DNA of 64,000 nt from Misgurnus anguillicaudatus (taxonomy: Eukaryota; Chordata; Actinopteri; Cypriniformes; Cobitidae), in assembly GCF_027580225.2 (NCBI RefSeq), contig NW_027395277.1, forward strand, positions 1,674,001 to 1,738,000. Direction: 5' to 3'. Positions within the stretch are counted from its first letter, which is position 1, and every line of letters begins with the position of its first letter. Shown piece by piece: positions 32,474 through 45,290 of this stretch. Under the pieces are notes generated by a model that was not told the origin of the DNA, did not search any database, and saw only the letters and a list, made by a program, of their open reading frames with translations. The translations under genes and the position numbers were made by a program.

Positions 32474-33779
32474 TTAAATCCACAGCTTGGTCTCACCACC
32501 TGCTCACATCCCACACGAAATTTGCATTGGCACGCCACGAATTACAACATTTGCTATAGTTCAGTGCTCTTTAAAACCGCCTTTGTCCTTCTGCCCTTAT
32601 AAACACAGATACGGTTAGGTGAGAACACACACGCAGAGATTATACATCACCTTAATAGAGATCCTTTGAATGCTTCTTTCTCTCAGAGCAGATCGAAGCA
32701 GTTCGTTCATTAAGCGAAATCGCACAAGACAGTTTTCATTGGCTCTACAGGCAGCGTGAAATGAAATTGAATTGTAAAGGCTCAATAAATATCTTTTTAG
32801 CGACACTGAGCATGTCTTCGTAATGTTTATTGTTATCCGTAGGGCAATAATGACCCTCATTGCTGCGTTATTGTGCGAATGCATGAATACAAAACGGTTT
32901 TTGTCTAGTTTTTTACTAGTATTTGTTTATTTTTGCTTTTATAATCAATCTCTCAATCAATCCTTTCGGTGAAATCAAAGCTAAAGTCTCATGATCTAAT
33001 AATGAGATTTGGAGCATCAAAGCTTGATCTTACTCAGTCATTATTAAATATATCAAGGGAGGAGAAATAGTCAGATTTTCTTTTAAACTCGTGAATGGCA
33101 TCTCACTTCAAGCAATAGCTTCCTTGTGGTGTGAATGGACCAGCAGCATGTCGATTGAGCCTCCAAAGTCCCAGTGTTTCAGCGGGTATGTTGCACACAG
33201 AGCTTGAATCCGTGTCCTTCAAAAGAAGTATTCAGTGAAGCATAATCGGTTGCCTGTGATATGGCGTCTTACAGTAGAAATGGCTGTCTTCATGGTTTTT
33301 CCAGCGGTTAGGGGCTGTTCCGGTCTGTCGAGACTGAAAGAGAGGACCTCTATTTTTCATGTCTAGTCTTTTCCCCCGAATGCATTCAAGCTGACAGTAT
33401 GATAGACAGGCCGGAGCTGCTCTGTGTGGATAAGACATCAATTAGATCACCTCCTACCTCAACATCTCTCCACCACCTCTCCATTTCAAATGAGCCATTT
33501 CTGCCACGGGGGGCCAAAAACCTTTGTCGTGGGTGAGGATTTGTGTCTCACACTGGGGTTCAGATAGTGACATTGCTCAGATTTATGTGGATAATGTATA
33601 TCAGAGAAACTTAACTTTGTGCTTGGGATTCTAAACCCATGCAATGGCAAGTGTATTTTATTTGTGATGCATTTTATCAAGCATAATTTGAAGAGTTTGG
33701 TTCCAAAACGCGATAACGGCATTTAAAAAAAAATTAGTTACCACCAAAATCAGTAATGTATCTGGTCAGTATTAAAACG
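32474..33779. other. Repeat-poor intronic block
   Basis: 1.3 kb without recognised transposons. 32600-32890 has balanced composition with SOX-like 'attgtt' and TAAT cores. No exon with splice signals. Confidence 0.35.
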
Positions 33780-34170
33780 TAAATTCTTAATTTTACGCAA
33801 AATCCAATATACGCCGTGTTATTCTCTCATCTTTTCTCCCTTTTTTCCAAAACCGCGACAAACGCCAATCTTCCTTCTCTTTTGAATGCAATAAATCCGC
33901 TCCACAAATTACAGCGCACCATTCCACGCAATGTAAACAATAATGACAGCGCTTTGAATACACACAGATCCTAGTTTTTCTCATCTAATTTGTACTTCGT
34001 GATTAACAAACAAACAAAAACAAAATAATACTTTGATGGCATTGATAAACCTGTGGTGGTTTTCTGTGGCGGGGAAGAAATGTAAGCCATCAAAATCGAA
34101 TAATTTACGAGAGAGGCACTCGGGCAAAGGAAAATGTCGGCTGCTGCTTGTTCTCACACGACAGCATCAA
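33780..34170. promoter_or_regulatory. Candidate enhancer with forkhead and RUNX-like motifs
   Basis: A repeat-free block containing 'gtaaacaataatgacag' (forkhead core next to a MEIS-like TGACAG), 'taacaaacaaacaaa' (forkhead-like), two RUNX-type TGTGG cores within 'cctgtggtggttttctgtgg', and 'gattaac'. Motif clustering alone is weak evidence. Conservation and chromatin data are needed to confirm. Confidence 0.3.
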
Positions 34171-35099
34171 GCTTCTGTCATGCTAACACATTGACCCCAG
34201 GGGATCATATGAAAAACCTTCCATTATTTTACTCTAAGTCAACGAAAATCAAACGGGACCAAAACATTTTACAGCTGATCGCTGTCAAAAAAGTTTAGTG
34301 ACGACGTCTCAAGGATGACAGCAGCAATGACAGTGTTCTTAATATGACAAAATAAGTGTTTTGATTAATGCCATTAATGTTTAATCTGTGTATACCACTA
34401 GTCAACTTATTGAATATAACATGGCAAAGATGAATGCACATTTATATATTGATTAAATAGATTTATAGCATTTTGGGGAAAAAATTATCAGTTTTTATAA
34501 TAAATGTTTGAAAATCAAATTATGGATTAAAATGTTTAATGTTATTATAACCTAAAGATGCTATGTGAAAGTTTGTAACTTTTTAATCTTGTCACTTTCT
34601 TGGTATAGAAAACACGTTTTATATTCTACAGCACCTTTAATTGTGTCACATGGGTGGTGGCGAAGGATGTCACATAAATTGTAGAACATAAAAATGTCTC
34701 ACAGACTTGATGTGACACCACCGATACATCATATTTTGTTTCAGGTGGGTGTTTTGGCATTCTGAGCAACCAGACCAATAAACTTTCCTGGCAGAAATCC
34801 TGTATTTAAATTGAAGGTGGGATCTGAGCCCTATTTAGGGGGCAGCATATGGGCCTAGTAGTTCTAATTTACTTGTTCCATATTCCCACTCATGACAGCT
34901 CAGTTGCTCAGCAGGTGCTTGCAGTCCTGGAAGTATGCAATCTGTATCTCATCTGAGCTTCGTGGACACATGTGATTCTGGCTTTTTTTGAGCCAATCAC
35001 CTGAGCCGGAAATGTCATGTGACCGATCATGATATATCAGAGCTTTTTAGCAGCAGATAATGAAAAATCAAGAACTCAATACTTATGTTTGTCCAGCTT
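34171..35099. other. AT-rich intronic DNA
   Basis: No TIR pairs or exons recognised. Confidence 0.35.
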
Positions 35100-35196
35100 A
35101 GGTTATCCAGCATTATGTAAAAAAATTGGTTCGGCCTTTTGTTGAGTTATTCATTTTATTCAGCTTTGGCCAAGAATTTTCCTTTTGGTGCATCCC
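35100..35196. mobile_element. hAT-like right-end fragment
   Basis: 'ttggttcggccttttg..aattttccttttggtgcatccct' matches the right end of 28515-29573. Confidence 0.55.
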
Positions 35197-35918
35197 TAAT
35201 GTTCTTCCTAACTAACAAAACGCATTCCAGAAACACATCCTTAGCAATCATCTGACGTCACCTTAACCTTTTAAAGAGTCAATCCCCCTGTGGCTAACTT
35301 GAGTTAATGAAGTTAAAAAGTGATATGGTTTAACAAAGCTTGTTTTAAACACCGTAACATTGTTAGTGCTGATACCTGGAGATACCCTGAAGGTTGACCT
35401 GCATCGTTGAGGGGCCGTGGCAATTCTGGATTTATGGCAATGGTGCCAGGGCATAATTAGCATTGTGTGTGCCTAGTCACGGACCGCGAGCAGTGCTTTC
35501 TTTCCTGTGACCCACCTGCTGCTTTCACGAGCCTGGACTGACAGCAGGAGCTCACGGATGAATTTCTATTGTAGCAGTAACCCAACCGATAACAAATCAG
35601 AAAACATCTCAATTTCCAGTATTTCTTTTCAAAACATATACATCTACTGTCTGCTTGCTGTATTTGTTTTATGCAGCTTTAAAACAGATAACTGTGTTAA
35701 CTGCAGTCAAAGAGAGGGAAGACATGCGATTGCTACTGAATGTTGTTGATTTAAACCTATCTATCTGAGAAGATGTGAAGCAATAAAGCCCCATCCTGAC
35801 AGAAATAATATCATCAAAGCATATTTGTGGCTATGCTGGGCTTAAAATTTGGTGAGAGTGGGCAACCCTGATTTAGTGTTTTGTGTGGTTGCTTGTTGTT
35901 TAATTACTGCTCACCCCA
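35197..35918. other. Non-coding, nothing recognised
   Basis: Repeat-poor. Open frame 35507-35749 has no recognisable features. Confidence 0.35.
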
Positions 35919-36021
35919 CAGTGTATACACAAAAATGTTCAAAAAATTATCCCTAGCTGTCACCGGGGCTGTACCTTTTTAAAAAAGTACACCTTTGTAC
36001 CAAAAGAGTTCATATATATAA

Positions 36022-36810
36022 CGTGAGTTCACACCAGCCACGTTTGAGGCGTCAAATTCGTGTCAACCGTGTCTAGTTTGCTGCTTGAACATTTTGAGTT
36101 TACTCGCTTCATTTGCATGTGAAAGTCTCGCGTGAAATTCTAGTCATCGAGACATTCACGTGGAAATTCGTGTCATGGGAGGGGCTTCTGCGACTATGCT
36201 CGCTACCATTAATCACGAGCTCCTGATTGGTTAAAGCCCCGCGTTTTTCAGCCAAATTTCAAATGTTTCAACTCGCGCGTTTGCCGCGGCAACGCTCAAT
36301 TCGCGCCATTCGCACGAACTAGATGCACGAATGAGGCAGAATCGCGTCTACCACGCTAAATGCCTCATTCACGCCGCAAGACCTCCAGACGCGCCTCAAT
36401 GCGTCTTCACATTGACTTAAAGGTGCTCTAAGCGAATTCACGCATTTTAGACCATTAAATATTTTTTGTTACATACAGCAAACATCTCCTCACTATCTGC
36501 TTGCTACCTGACTGCTGATCAAAGTTTAAAAAAACGCGATCTCTGTAGACAGCCCAGGCTCCACAAACGGTAATAAAAACACAGTCGCCAAACCTAGCAC
36601 CACGAAACAAAACGAAGTGTTCCAGCCAATAAACGACAAGAAGGATTTGGGGGTGGGGGTTGGGCGCGTTCATGAAAACACGGAAGGGAGACGGAGGGGG
36701 AGGAGTTAGCTACGCTCCGTTTGTTTGAAAACAGTTCAAACATCAACTAAAAGTGACGTTGCACAGATTCGCTTAGAGCGCCTTTAACATTGAAATCACT
36801 CGCACTTGAA
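36022..36810. mobile_element. Fold-back MITE family F, copy 2, interrupted
   Basis: It begins 'gttcacaccagccacg' and shares the CGCG-rich arms of the other copies. It is split at 'attgac|ttaa|cattgaaatcactcgc' by a TTAA MITE. Copy 4 (55770-55800) shows the uninterrupted order. The right terminus is lost after 'cactcgcacttgaa'. Confidence 0.75.
36417..36787. mobile_element. TTAA-flanked MITE (family T6)
   Basis: Ends 'ttaaaggtgctctaagcgaat' type and its complement 'gattcgcttagagcgccttt' with TTAA at 36417-36420 and 36784-36787. Non-coding, CpG-containing interior. Confidence 0.88.
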
Positions 36811-37013
36811 AAATTTTATTCAAGATTCACAGCAGTTGTTTCGTTTGGAGTTACATCTCGCCCACTAGATAGCATAGCAACTTAAACAGTTTCCTAAAAA
36901 AATATTGCCTCAGGTTTTTTTTACAGTAACGCAATGTATTGCAATATATTGCATTGCAGATGGTGTATCGTGATATGTATTGTATTGCAAGATTCTTGCC
37001 GATACACAGCCCT
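36811..37013 (-). mobile_element. hAT-like terminus fragment
   Basis: On the minus strand it starts 'tagggctgtgtatcggcaag' followed by alternating 'gcaata' motifs, a typical teleost hAT end. The other end is not found. Confidence 0.55.
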
Positions 37014-37085
37014 AATATCTGTAACAAAATGGTACATATTAGGACTTTTTAAAAGGGTACTGCCCCAGTGACAGCAAGGCTCACA

Positions 37086-38584
37086 TCTTTCTTTCAAAGT
37101 CGATAGGATTTTTATTTCAGTTTTCAGGTTAGAAAAATAACAGCATCTCACACTGTATAAATGATCATTCATGTCCATAGAGGAATGAGTAAAACTAGCA
37201 GGCACCAAATATAAGGATAATTATAAAGTATTCCCATCTCTTCAATGCAAACTAATAGTTGGACACATTGCACAGTACAGTTTGGTATTCCTCCTACCTT
37301 TAAATAATGAATGTGAGGTAAATAGGGCTCAGCGGGCGTGGCCGTGCCAGTATGCCATCGCAGCGAGAGCTGATGAATACACATGGGAAGGACAGATTGT
37401 ACTGGGCTTTTGACTATTACTGAGAGAGAGAGAAAGTAAACCCATCGCTTTGCTGATCTGTTGCCAGCCAAGGTGCGGAGGACCGGCTGGAGAAGTTGTT
37501 GCCATTGGTAACAGATTGAATTATTGATTTCCGTTCTGCTTTGCACCTTTAACCAGTGCAAGATATATCTACGGGTAGTTATGTACTGAGTGCTGCTCTG
37601 GGACTAGACTGTTAATTCTCTGACTTTATTTCTTTAGCTACCACGCTTTGTTCGAAACTGAAGATGTTCAGCCCAATTAATGAGCGATCAGCATCATTAT
37701 TACTAAAACATATACTTAGGGATCTGACTTTAGCAACTTTGGTGTAATATCTCAAATCATGCCGCTTGTTGAGGAGAGGTGGGAAAAAAGACTTAACTAG
37801 GTGAAGAAATACCATAGACTTCTAATTAAAAAGAGATTTGAGTGCAGTGCACCATATCATAGACACTTGGGGATCACAACATCCTTGGGGTCACCCAGAT
37901 CACCTTTGCAGCTCTATAGCAATGAATTAGCAATGACCTTTAACACCCAAACTGTATAGCACCAACATTTGGTTGCTCTTTTCATTTTCATGCAATTTCA
38001 CTAGAAGAGTTGGCCCACAATAAGATGTAACACTCCAAACTTTCTGTGGGACACAAAAGTAGGCGTTTGGGAGAAGTTTTAGAGAAAACATGCTGGATTT
38101 GAGTTCATGATGTACCTGAACATGTGACAGCACATTTGTGTGGTTGTGTATGAGTCCAGTGACAGAAGGGCCCGTGGAAGGACAGAACCTCATTAATAAT
38201 GTGATCTGTAAGACGGCCATGACAGCTGCTGTCTGCAGGTGCTGAGGAGAGTCTCTGGAGAGAGACAGAATGAGCGAGCGAGTCTGAACACCTGCTGCAA
38301 CAGTCATGATTGTGCGTGTTTGTGCATTGCAATAAAATCATTTTGTTAATTGTTTTTAGTGTATACGATGAAAAATGCCAACCTAAATAACCATAAAAAA
38401 GATAAGTTTACTTGTCAAGTCAAATATTTTGGGTAAATAGTTTTTTCTTCATTTTTTTTATGTACAAATAAAAAAGGTTAGTGACGAAGTTTTGTGTTAC
38501 TTTCAAAAAAGTTTTTTAATTAATGCAACTAATAAGTCTAGTATACAAGTATACAAAAAAATTACTTTCACTTGAAAAAAAATT
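37086..38584. other. Repeat-poor intronic block
   Basis: 1.5 kb with no TIR pairs. Minus-strand frames of 126-130 codons (37169-37561, 37927-38307) lack family features and splice context. Two near-identical short motifs link 37748-37778 to 13138-13168. Confidence 0.35.
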
Positions 38585-38658
38585 AAGACATTTTCGGTTT
38601 CAATTTTCAGTATTTTTTAACATTTCCATTTTGGTGCATCACTACACGAAAGGATACT

Positions 38659-39505
38659 GGGCCCTATTTTAACGATCAAAGTGCATTGTCCAAAGTGCAT
38701 GGCGCACAGTCTAAACAGGTGTGTCCGAATCCACATTTGCTAATTTAATGACGGGAAATATGGTTTGTGCGCCAAGCACACAGTCTAAAAGGGTTGTTTC
38801 TATTCTCATAATGAGTAATGGGTGTGTTTTGGGCATAACGTGCAATAAACCAATGAGAGTCTCAGCTCTCATCCCCTTTAAAAGCCAGTTGTGTTCGCGC
38901 CATACCGATTCTCTATTTAGATGGCGGAATTTGTAAACTGAAAAACTAAGCGGAGAAGGAAGGCCCCCAGTTTAAGATTGACATAAAAAAATTTCGTTGT
39001 TTTCGTTTGTATTGAAAGGAAAACATTTAAATACTTACCGGGCTACAGGTAAAGCAGCTCTTTACACCTTCTAACGTCTCATAATCGGTCCTCATTTATG
39101 TCCAAGAGACTCAATAATAATCTTTTACATTTTAATCCTTTGATTTTTTCAATCAAAGGATTTTGTGTGATAAGCAAATGCGCATTGTCGTCCCGTCCAT
39201 AGGTTCATATTACTAACGCGCTCATTAAATAACAAAAACAATATTGCACCATTGACTTAAGACTTTAGAACAGGTTTTAGTTGGTCAATGGCGTGGTCTA
39301 TTTTAGTTGCCTCAAAATAGCAACGCGTGTCAACAATGCATCTGAACACACCTCGTTTTCAGACCAGATTGGCCATGGGTGCAAAATTGGGCACAAATGC
39401 ATTTGCTGTTTAAACAGTGTGGCGCTAAACGTGAAAATGATAATTGCGCTGGGTTGAAAGTAGCGTCGCGTATTGTGCTGCATTGCGCCGGGTGTATGAT
39501 AGAGA
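38659..39505 (+). mobile_element. DNA element family G ('gggccctattttaacgatc'), copy 1
   Basis: It runs from 'gggccctattttaacgatc' to 'gcgccgggtgtatgatagag' and is co-linear, in opposite orientation, with 58799-59939. Shared blocks include 'aaaccaatgagagtctcagc' and its complement, 'tggcgctaaacgtgaaaatg' and 'caaatgcatttgctgtttaa'. Shorter than copy 3, so internally deleted. The open frames over it are shared repeat sequence. Confidence 0.8.
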
Positions 39506-42020
39506 ACACTGTGTTAAGTAAACTGCAGTTGTATGTTTCAAACAGAGATGGCAGTAGAGAGGCAAAATTTACAGATTGCAGCTTTAAGATTGTCTTTTTT
39601 GCCATGCAGTGTTTCTTATGTTATAGATCTGCAGTTAAGTCAAATGTTATGAAATTTGGGGTAGACTGAATTAAAATGTGGTCCTGTTTGATCTGGTAGC
39701 CATCAATAAACAGTTCACTTTAGCTAAAACTTCTCTTTAGCTTGGACAATGAATTTTACACAATGGAAACGTTTATCCATCGATAAGTTTCTGTCTTTAC
39801 AAAGAACACCAAAGAGTTGTGCACGCTCTGAGATCTCTGCTCACATCCGATTCAATACAATGAGAGCATCAGCGTGACTCTGAAATCATTATAATCGTTC
39901 AGAGAGAGACAATGGCCATTTCCAAGCAATTCAGCAATCAAACGTTAATTGCTGGTGGCAGATCCAGTAACCGTGGAGGGGTTGGACGTACACACAGATA
40001 GAGACTTGGGCAATAGTGAATTATTTCTCCATTCTCAGAAACATCATTATCCACTTGTATTCTTTTCTTTTTTAGTCTTTTTTACGACCAAACCAGCTGG
40101 GACAACGCTTCGTCAGTTGATCTACAATGAACTTTTAATAAATACTGGAGCTCTGTTCCTATATACATCATACTGTACTGCCAAATGAAAACTTAAAGGA
40201 AAAACTCATTTTGGACTTTTTATTTAAAAAAGCCTTGCTGACTGAATATTTCAAGGGCCTTTTATTATCTATTCAGTTAAAAGCTTAGAGTTAAAAGAAT
40301 AGCCTAATTCATTTATAATTTTCAATGTTTTACCAAAAACATGCATTTTGAGTTGTAATAAAGTAGTATTATTATACATTTAGCCTACTGTAAATAAAGT
40401 TCAGTTGTTCAGCTAGTTTGCTAAAAACAGGGCTAATTATTACTTTATAGATAATTTCAATTATTTATATAACATAAAAAAAATTTTACAACATTTTTAC
40501 AGTATAAATACAGTAGAATTGTAGGATTTAGTTGTTTGTTTGATAAATAGATTTTAAGAAGTTTTTTAAGTCGATAATAAAAAAATGAGGTTTAAAGCTA
40601 GCAGTTTTTCATGCTAATTTGTGTTATTTTTTGCATAGCTGTTCTGTATTCATGGAGTGTGTTCTGAAGTAAAAAGTGAGAAACAAGAATCTCGCTTCTG
40701 TCAGCTTCTTTTAATAATTTTATGTCATTTTATGATGTTTGTCAGATAATGCAAGTAGGGGATGTTTAAAACACTCAAAATGACATGTTAACCTGTCATT
40801 TTGACACATGACAGGTTAGCATTTCAACTGATATAAGCATCGGGACGATGATGCCGTTCACTGTCACGAATCACTTAAAATAACTTCAGCTGTTGATGTA
40901 TACAGGATCATGCATGAAATTGCAATCTGTGTTGAAACAAACTCAAACATTTCTCAAAAGTGTTATCTATCCAAATTTTAAATAATTGCAAGCTAGTCAG
41001 CAACTTAAACTGTGCATTGTCAAATATTATTATATGATCTCTAACAATGAGCATATTAGCATAAATGACATATACTGTAAATGCCTATTGAGCAACTTGG
41101 TGTATGTACTTAACGTTCACGCTCATTTTTTACATGAAACTGTTTCACAGAGAGGTCAACAAGTCATTGTAATTTTGTTTGCTATTGGTTGTTTTTCCAT
41201 TTGACTGCAGTCTCAAACTCAGAAGGTGGATTGCGTGAGTTTCCCTGTCTGTGTTTTCCATTGGGGGCTACTGCATTGTGTTACAGCTCATTTGCATGAA
41301 GATTAAATTTAAAATTGGTTTTTGAACGACTGCTAAGCTTTATTAATAATGAATGAGGACAGGTGCTTTGTTGCTGCATATAATTGTCAGTGTGAACACC
41401 CCTTTAAAGGTATAGTAGCCAAAACAGCCTATTTAATTTAGAGAACCTGAATAATCATTTTTATTCAAAATACTTTTTTGTGTGTGGATAAAACATCCCA
41501 AAAACAGAAATTTATATAAATGTTTTACAAGTGTGAGACACAGTTTCCTTATCTGTCCTATACTGGACACTATATATGTCCGTGTGCGTTTTAACTGCCC
41601 TGATCTAGCTCTCGTGTGTCTGTAGAGGCCTGTAGATAAATGGGACTCTTTGTGCATGGTCATGAGAGGCAGGATTTTATTCTCTGGGTTTGGACTCAGG
41701 CCCCACGTCTGGGGTCTTAACAAATCCAACATTGTGTGCCAAGTCCTGCCCGGGCCGTAGCTGTGTTTGTATGTGTGGGTATCTGTGCATGCCTCATACA
41801 GAAGAGACTTCCTCTCCTCTGCAAGAGGACAAGCATGTGTAAAGAAGAAAGTGTTTATCTTGCCTTGGCCCGTCAGATTGATGGTTTTGTAGAATCTGAT
41901 GAAAAAGTTTGGCTTTCCCTGGGTAGGTTTTCTCGGCAGTGGGTTGCAAAGTGGGTTTGGCGCAGATATCAACAAAAGCAGGCTAGGCTGATCTACAGTA
42001 TTATCAGGTTATGGTTGATT
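39506..42020. other. Intronic DNA, mostly repeat-poor
   Basis: 39750-39990 is balanced and could be conserved. 40190-41400 is AT-rich. The 180-codon minus-strand frame at 41433-41975 is the longest open frame in the window but shows no domain, codon bias or splice context I can support. Confidence 0.35.
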
Positions 42021-44670
42021 GGAGGCTGAAGATTGAGGATTAAAGAGGAGTTATATGAAGATGAGGAGGAGATAAAAATTAAGAATCTGAAAACTAGAGG
42101 AGTGGAAAGATGAGATAAGACGACAGGAGTCAAAACTGAGGAAAAGAGATTAAAGGAGTCAAAGATGCCTAAAGAAGATGGAAGGATGTCGGAGATGTGG
42201 AGATCAGAAGATGACGAAATGAGAGGAGTTGGATAATAAGGAGATTTTTTGTCAAAAAAATGAGAAGAGAAGGTGAGAGGCGTCAAGAGTTGAGAAGAGG
42301 AGATAAGAGTAGACAAAAAAGAAAAAAGTTGAAGAATGAGGAGCACACATGAAAAAGGATGAAAAGGAGAGGAGATAAGATGGGTCAAAACACAAGGATA
42401 AAAGATGAGAGGTGTAAAAAATGAGGAAAGGAGATGAGAGGGTTTGAAAAATGAGGAGAGGAGATGAAAGGAGTTAAAAAATGAAGAGAGGAGGCAAAAG
42501 ATGAGGAGTTGATAAGAGATAAGTCAGGAGGAGAGAACAAACATAGAGATGAGTCAGAAGAAGAGGAAAGAAGATAAGAGGAGTCAGAAGAAATGAACAG
42601 AAGATGAGAAGAGACAGACAATGAGAACAGAAGATGAGAGGAGTCAAGACAATGAAAACAGAAGATGAGAGGAGTCAAAGGAGAGGAAAGAAGAAGAGAG
42701 GACTCAGAGGAAGAGGAAAATAAGAAGAGAGGAGTCAGAAGAAGTGAACAGAAGTGACAGGAGTTAGATGATGAGAACAGAAGGTGAGAAGAGTCAGAGG
42801 AGAGGAAAGAAGAAGAGAGGAGTCAGAAGAAGAGGAAAATAAGAAGAGAGAAGTCAGAAAAAGTGAACAGAAGATGAGAGGAGTCAGACGTTGACAACAG
42901 AAGATAAGAGGAGTCACGCAATGAGAACAGAAGACGAGAAGAGTGAGAGGAAGAGGAAAAGAAGAAGAGATGAGTTAGAAGAGGAGAACAAAAGAGGAGT
43001 CAGAAAATGAGAATAGTCAGAGGAGAGGAGTCAGAAGGTGAGAGGAGTCAAAAGAAGTGAATAGAAGATGAGAGGAGTCATAAAAAGATAACAGAAGATG
43101 AGAGGAGTCAGAAGAAGATAACAGAAGATGAAAGGAGTCAGAGAGGAGAGGACAAAAGATGAGAGGAGTCAGAATAGAGGAGTCAAGACAATGAGAACAG
43201 AAGATGAGAGGAGTCAGATGAAGAGGACAGAAGATAGGGAAGTCACAGAGGAGAGGACAGAAGATGAGATGACAAAAGATGAGAGGAGTCAGAGAGGAGA
43301 GGACAGAAGACAAGAGGAGTCAGAGAGGAGAGGACAGAAGATGAGAGGAGTCAGAGAGGAGAGGACAGAAGATGAGAGGAGTCAGAGAGGAGAGGACAGA
43401 AGATGAGATGAGTCAAAAAGGAGAGGACAGAAGATGAGAGAAGTCAGAGAGGAGATGAGAGGAGTCAGAGGAAAGGACAGAAGATGAGATGAGTCAATGA
43501 AGAGGATGAAAGATGAGAGGTGTCAGAGAGGAGAGAAGATGAGAGGAGTCAGAGAGGAGAGGACAGAAGATGAGAGAAGTCTGAGGAGAGGAGTCAGAAT
43601 AGAGGAGTCAAAACAATGAGAACAGAAGATGAGAGGAGTCAGAGAAGAGAGGACAAAAGATGAGAGGAGTCAAGACAATGAGAACAGAACATGAGAGGAG
43701 TCAGATGAAGAGGACAGAAGATGGGGGAGTCACAGAGGAGAGGACAGAAGATGAGAGGACAAAATATGAGAGAAGTCAGAGAGGAGAGGACAGAAGACAA
43801 GAAGAGTCAGAGAGGAGAGGACAGAAGATGAGAGGAGTCAGAGAGGAGAGGACAGAAGATGAGAGGAGTCAGAGAGGAGAGGACAGAAGATGAGAGGAGT
43901 CAGAGAGGAGAGGACAGAAGATGAGAGGAGTCAGAGAGGAGAGGACAGAAGATGAGAGGAGTCAGAGAGGAGAGAACAGAAGATGAGAGGAGTCAAAAAG
44001 GAGAGGACAGAAGATGAGAGAAGTCAGAGAGGAGATGAGAGGAGTCAGAGGAAAGGACAGAAGATGAGATGAGTCAATGAAGAGGACAAAAGATGAGTGG
44101 TGTCAGAGAGGAGAGGACAAAAGATGAGAGGAGTCAGAGAGGAGAGGACAGAAGATGAGAGGAGTCAGAACAGAGGAGTCAAGACAATGAGTACAGAAGA
44201 TGAGAGGAGTGAGAGAGGAGAGGACAGAAGATGAGAAGAGTCTGAGGAGAGGAGTCAAGACAATGAGAACAGAAGATGAGAGGAGTCAAAGAGGAGAGGA
44301 CAGAAGATGAGAGGAGTCAGAGGAGAGGACAGAAGATGAGAAGAGTCTGAGGAGAGGAGTCAAGACAATGAGAACAGAAGATGAGTCAGAAGTGCACAGA
44401 AGATGAGATGAGTCAGAGAGGAGTGGACCGAAGATGAGAGGAGTCAGAGAGGAGAGGACAGAAGTCAAAAAAGTGAACGAAAGATGAGAGGAGCAGATGA
44501 AGAGGACAATAGACCAGAGGTGAGCCGTCAAAAGGTGATGATGAGAAATCTGGAGCAGAGAGAGAAGATATTAGAAGGTGAGAGATAATGGGAAAAGATA
44601 AGAGATAGAGAGAGAGAGATAAGTAGCTGAGATGAGGACATGAGAGAGGCGAGATGAGGAGAGCAGTCAT
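42021..44670 (+). repeat. 2.6-kb purine-rich minisatellite, ~31-bp unit
   Basis: The core unit is 31 bases of the type 'agaagatgagaggagtcag' + 'agaggagaggac'. It is almost purely A/G on this strand. The left part (42021-43000) is diverged and the right part (43150-44490) homogeneous. A higher-order block repeats at about 487 bp ('agtcaagacaatgagaacag' near 43183 and 43670). TGAGTCA (AP-1 type) occurs in several variant units. Unit length is not a multiple of 3, so the Arg/Glu-rich frames are not genes. Confidence 0.95.
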
Positions 44671-45290
44671 TCACCATCACTCACTCCTGTCATGATAAAA
44701 TCCACATCAACCGTGATTTTGCCGCTGGTGTTTTCAAACAAACAGTAACGGACACACACACGTCTGCCTCTCTCCAAAAGCTAGCTTCTCCATTCCTCCA
44801 TCAGAGCTATGAAACTCTTTCAAGCTGTTAATCGTTATTTAATCAAGCTTACTGCCTTGATCTGCTTATATTCAATTAATTTAATCCTCTCCGTCCAAAG
44901 GCCACAGCACATCAGCACTCCAAGAAACTGACCCTCTTAACCGCATCTCGGTGGGTCGTCGAGATGTAAACGGACATGTGTAATGTGGGTGTATTGTTGG
45001 TGGTTAAGACTGTGTGTGAGGTTGTGTAGTGAGGTGTCCTGTGCTCAGGTTTAAAGGCGATTCTGACCCATTGCCTGTGAGTGACCCAGATTATGGGAAA
45101 TTAGGGAGATTTTGGGAGCTCACTCTTCTAGACCGCTGCGCCGCATTATTAGAACCTGCTCCCGGAAATAGACGCAGCGTGGTGGGGTGGTGATCTTGGC
45201 AAAGGGTTACATTACACCACCAGCCAATAATTGCTCTCATTCTGTATTTAGCGGTAAAACCACTATACCTGAAATATTAAATTATAATTG
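44671..45290. promoter_or_regulatory. Candidate conserved non-coding block
   Basis: Repeat-free, with homeodomain-type cores ('taatcgttatttaatc', 'caattaatttaatcc') and a bipartite 'ccaataattgctctcatt'. Function is inferred from composition only. Confidence 0.25.

Larger units (their letters stand above)
35919..37085. mobile_element. MITE (same family as 16938) split by a nested stack
   Basis: The left part 35919-36021 ('cagtgtatac..agctgtcaccggggc..gtacacctttgtacc') and right part 37014-37085 ('ggtacatattagg..ttaaaagggtactg..cagtgacagc') together match 16938-17126. Everything between is inserted DNA. Confidence 0.75.

Noticed and set aside
37169..37561. 130-codon minus-strand frame
   Set aside because: No family resemblance, no splice signals, and it lies in ordinary intronic sequence.
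38721..38936. Frame resembling 59688-59882
   Set aside because: Both lie in copies of family G, a non-autonomous element. Shared descent of the repeat explains the match.
41433..41975. Longest open frame in the window (180 codons, minus strand)
   Set aside because: No recognisable domain, no splice-site context, composition like the surrounding intron, and a continuous frame of this size is expected by chance in 64 kb.
43128..43893. Arg/Glu/Asp-rich open frames in the purine-rich array
   Set aside because: The unit is ~31 bp, so frames drift through the array. Their length reflects the absence of T, and therefore of stops, on this strand.
41993..44670. Ser/Leu/Pro/Phe-rich frames on the minus strand of the same array
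   Set aside because: These are the complement of the minisatellite and have no gene-like features.
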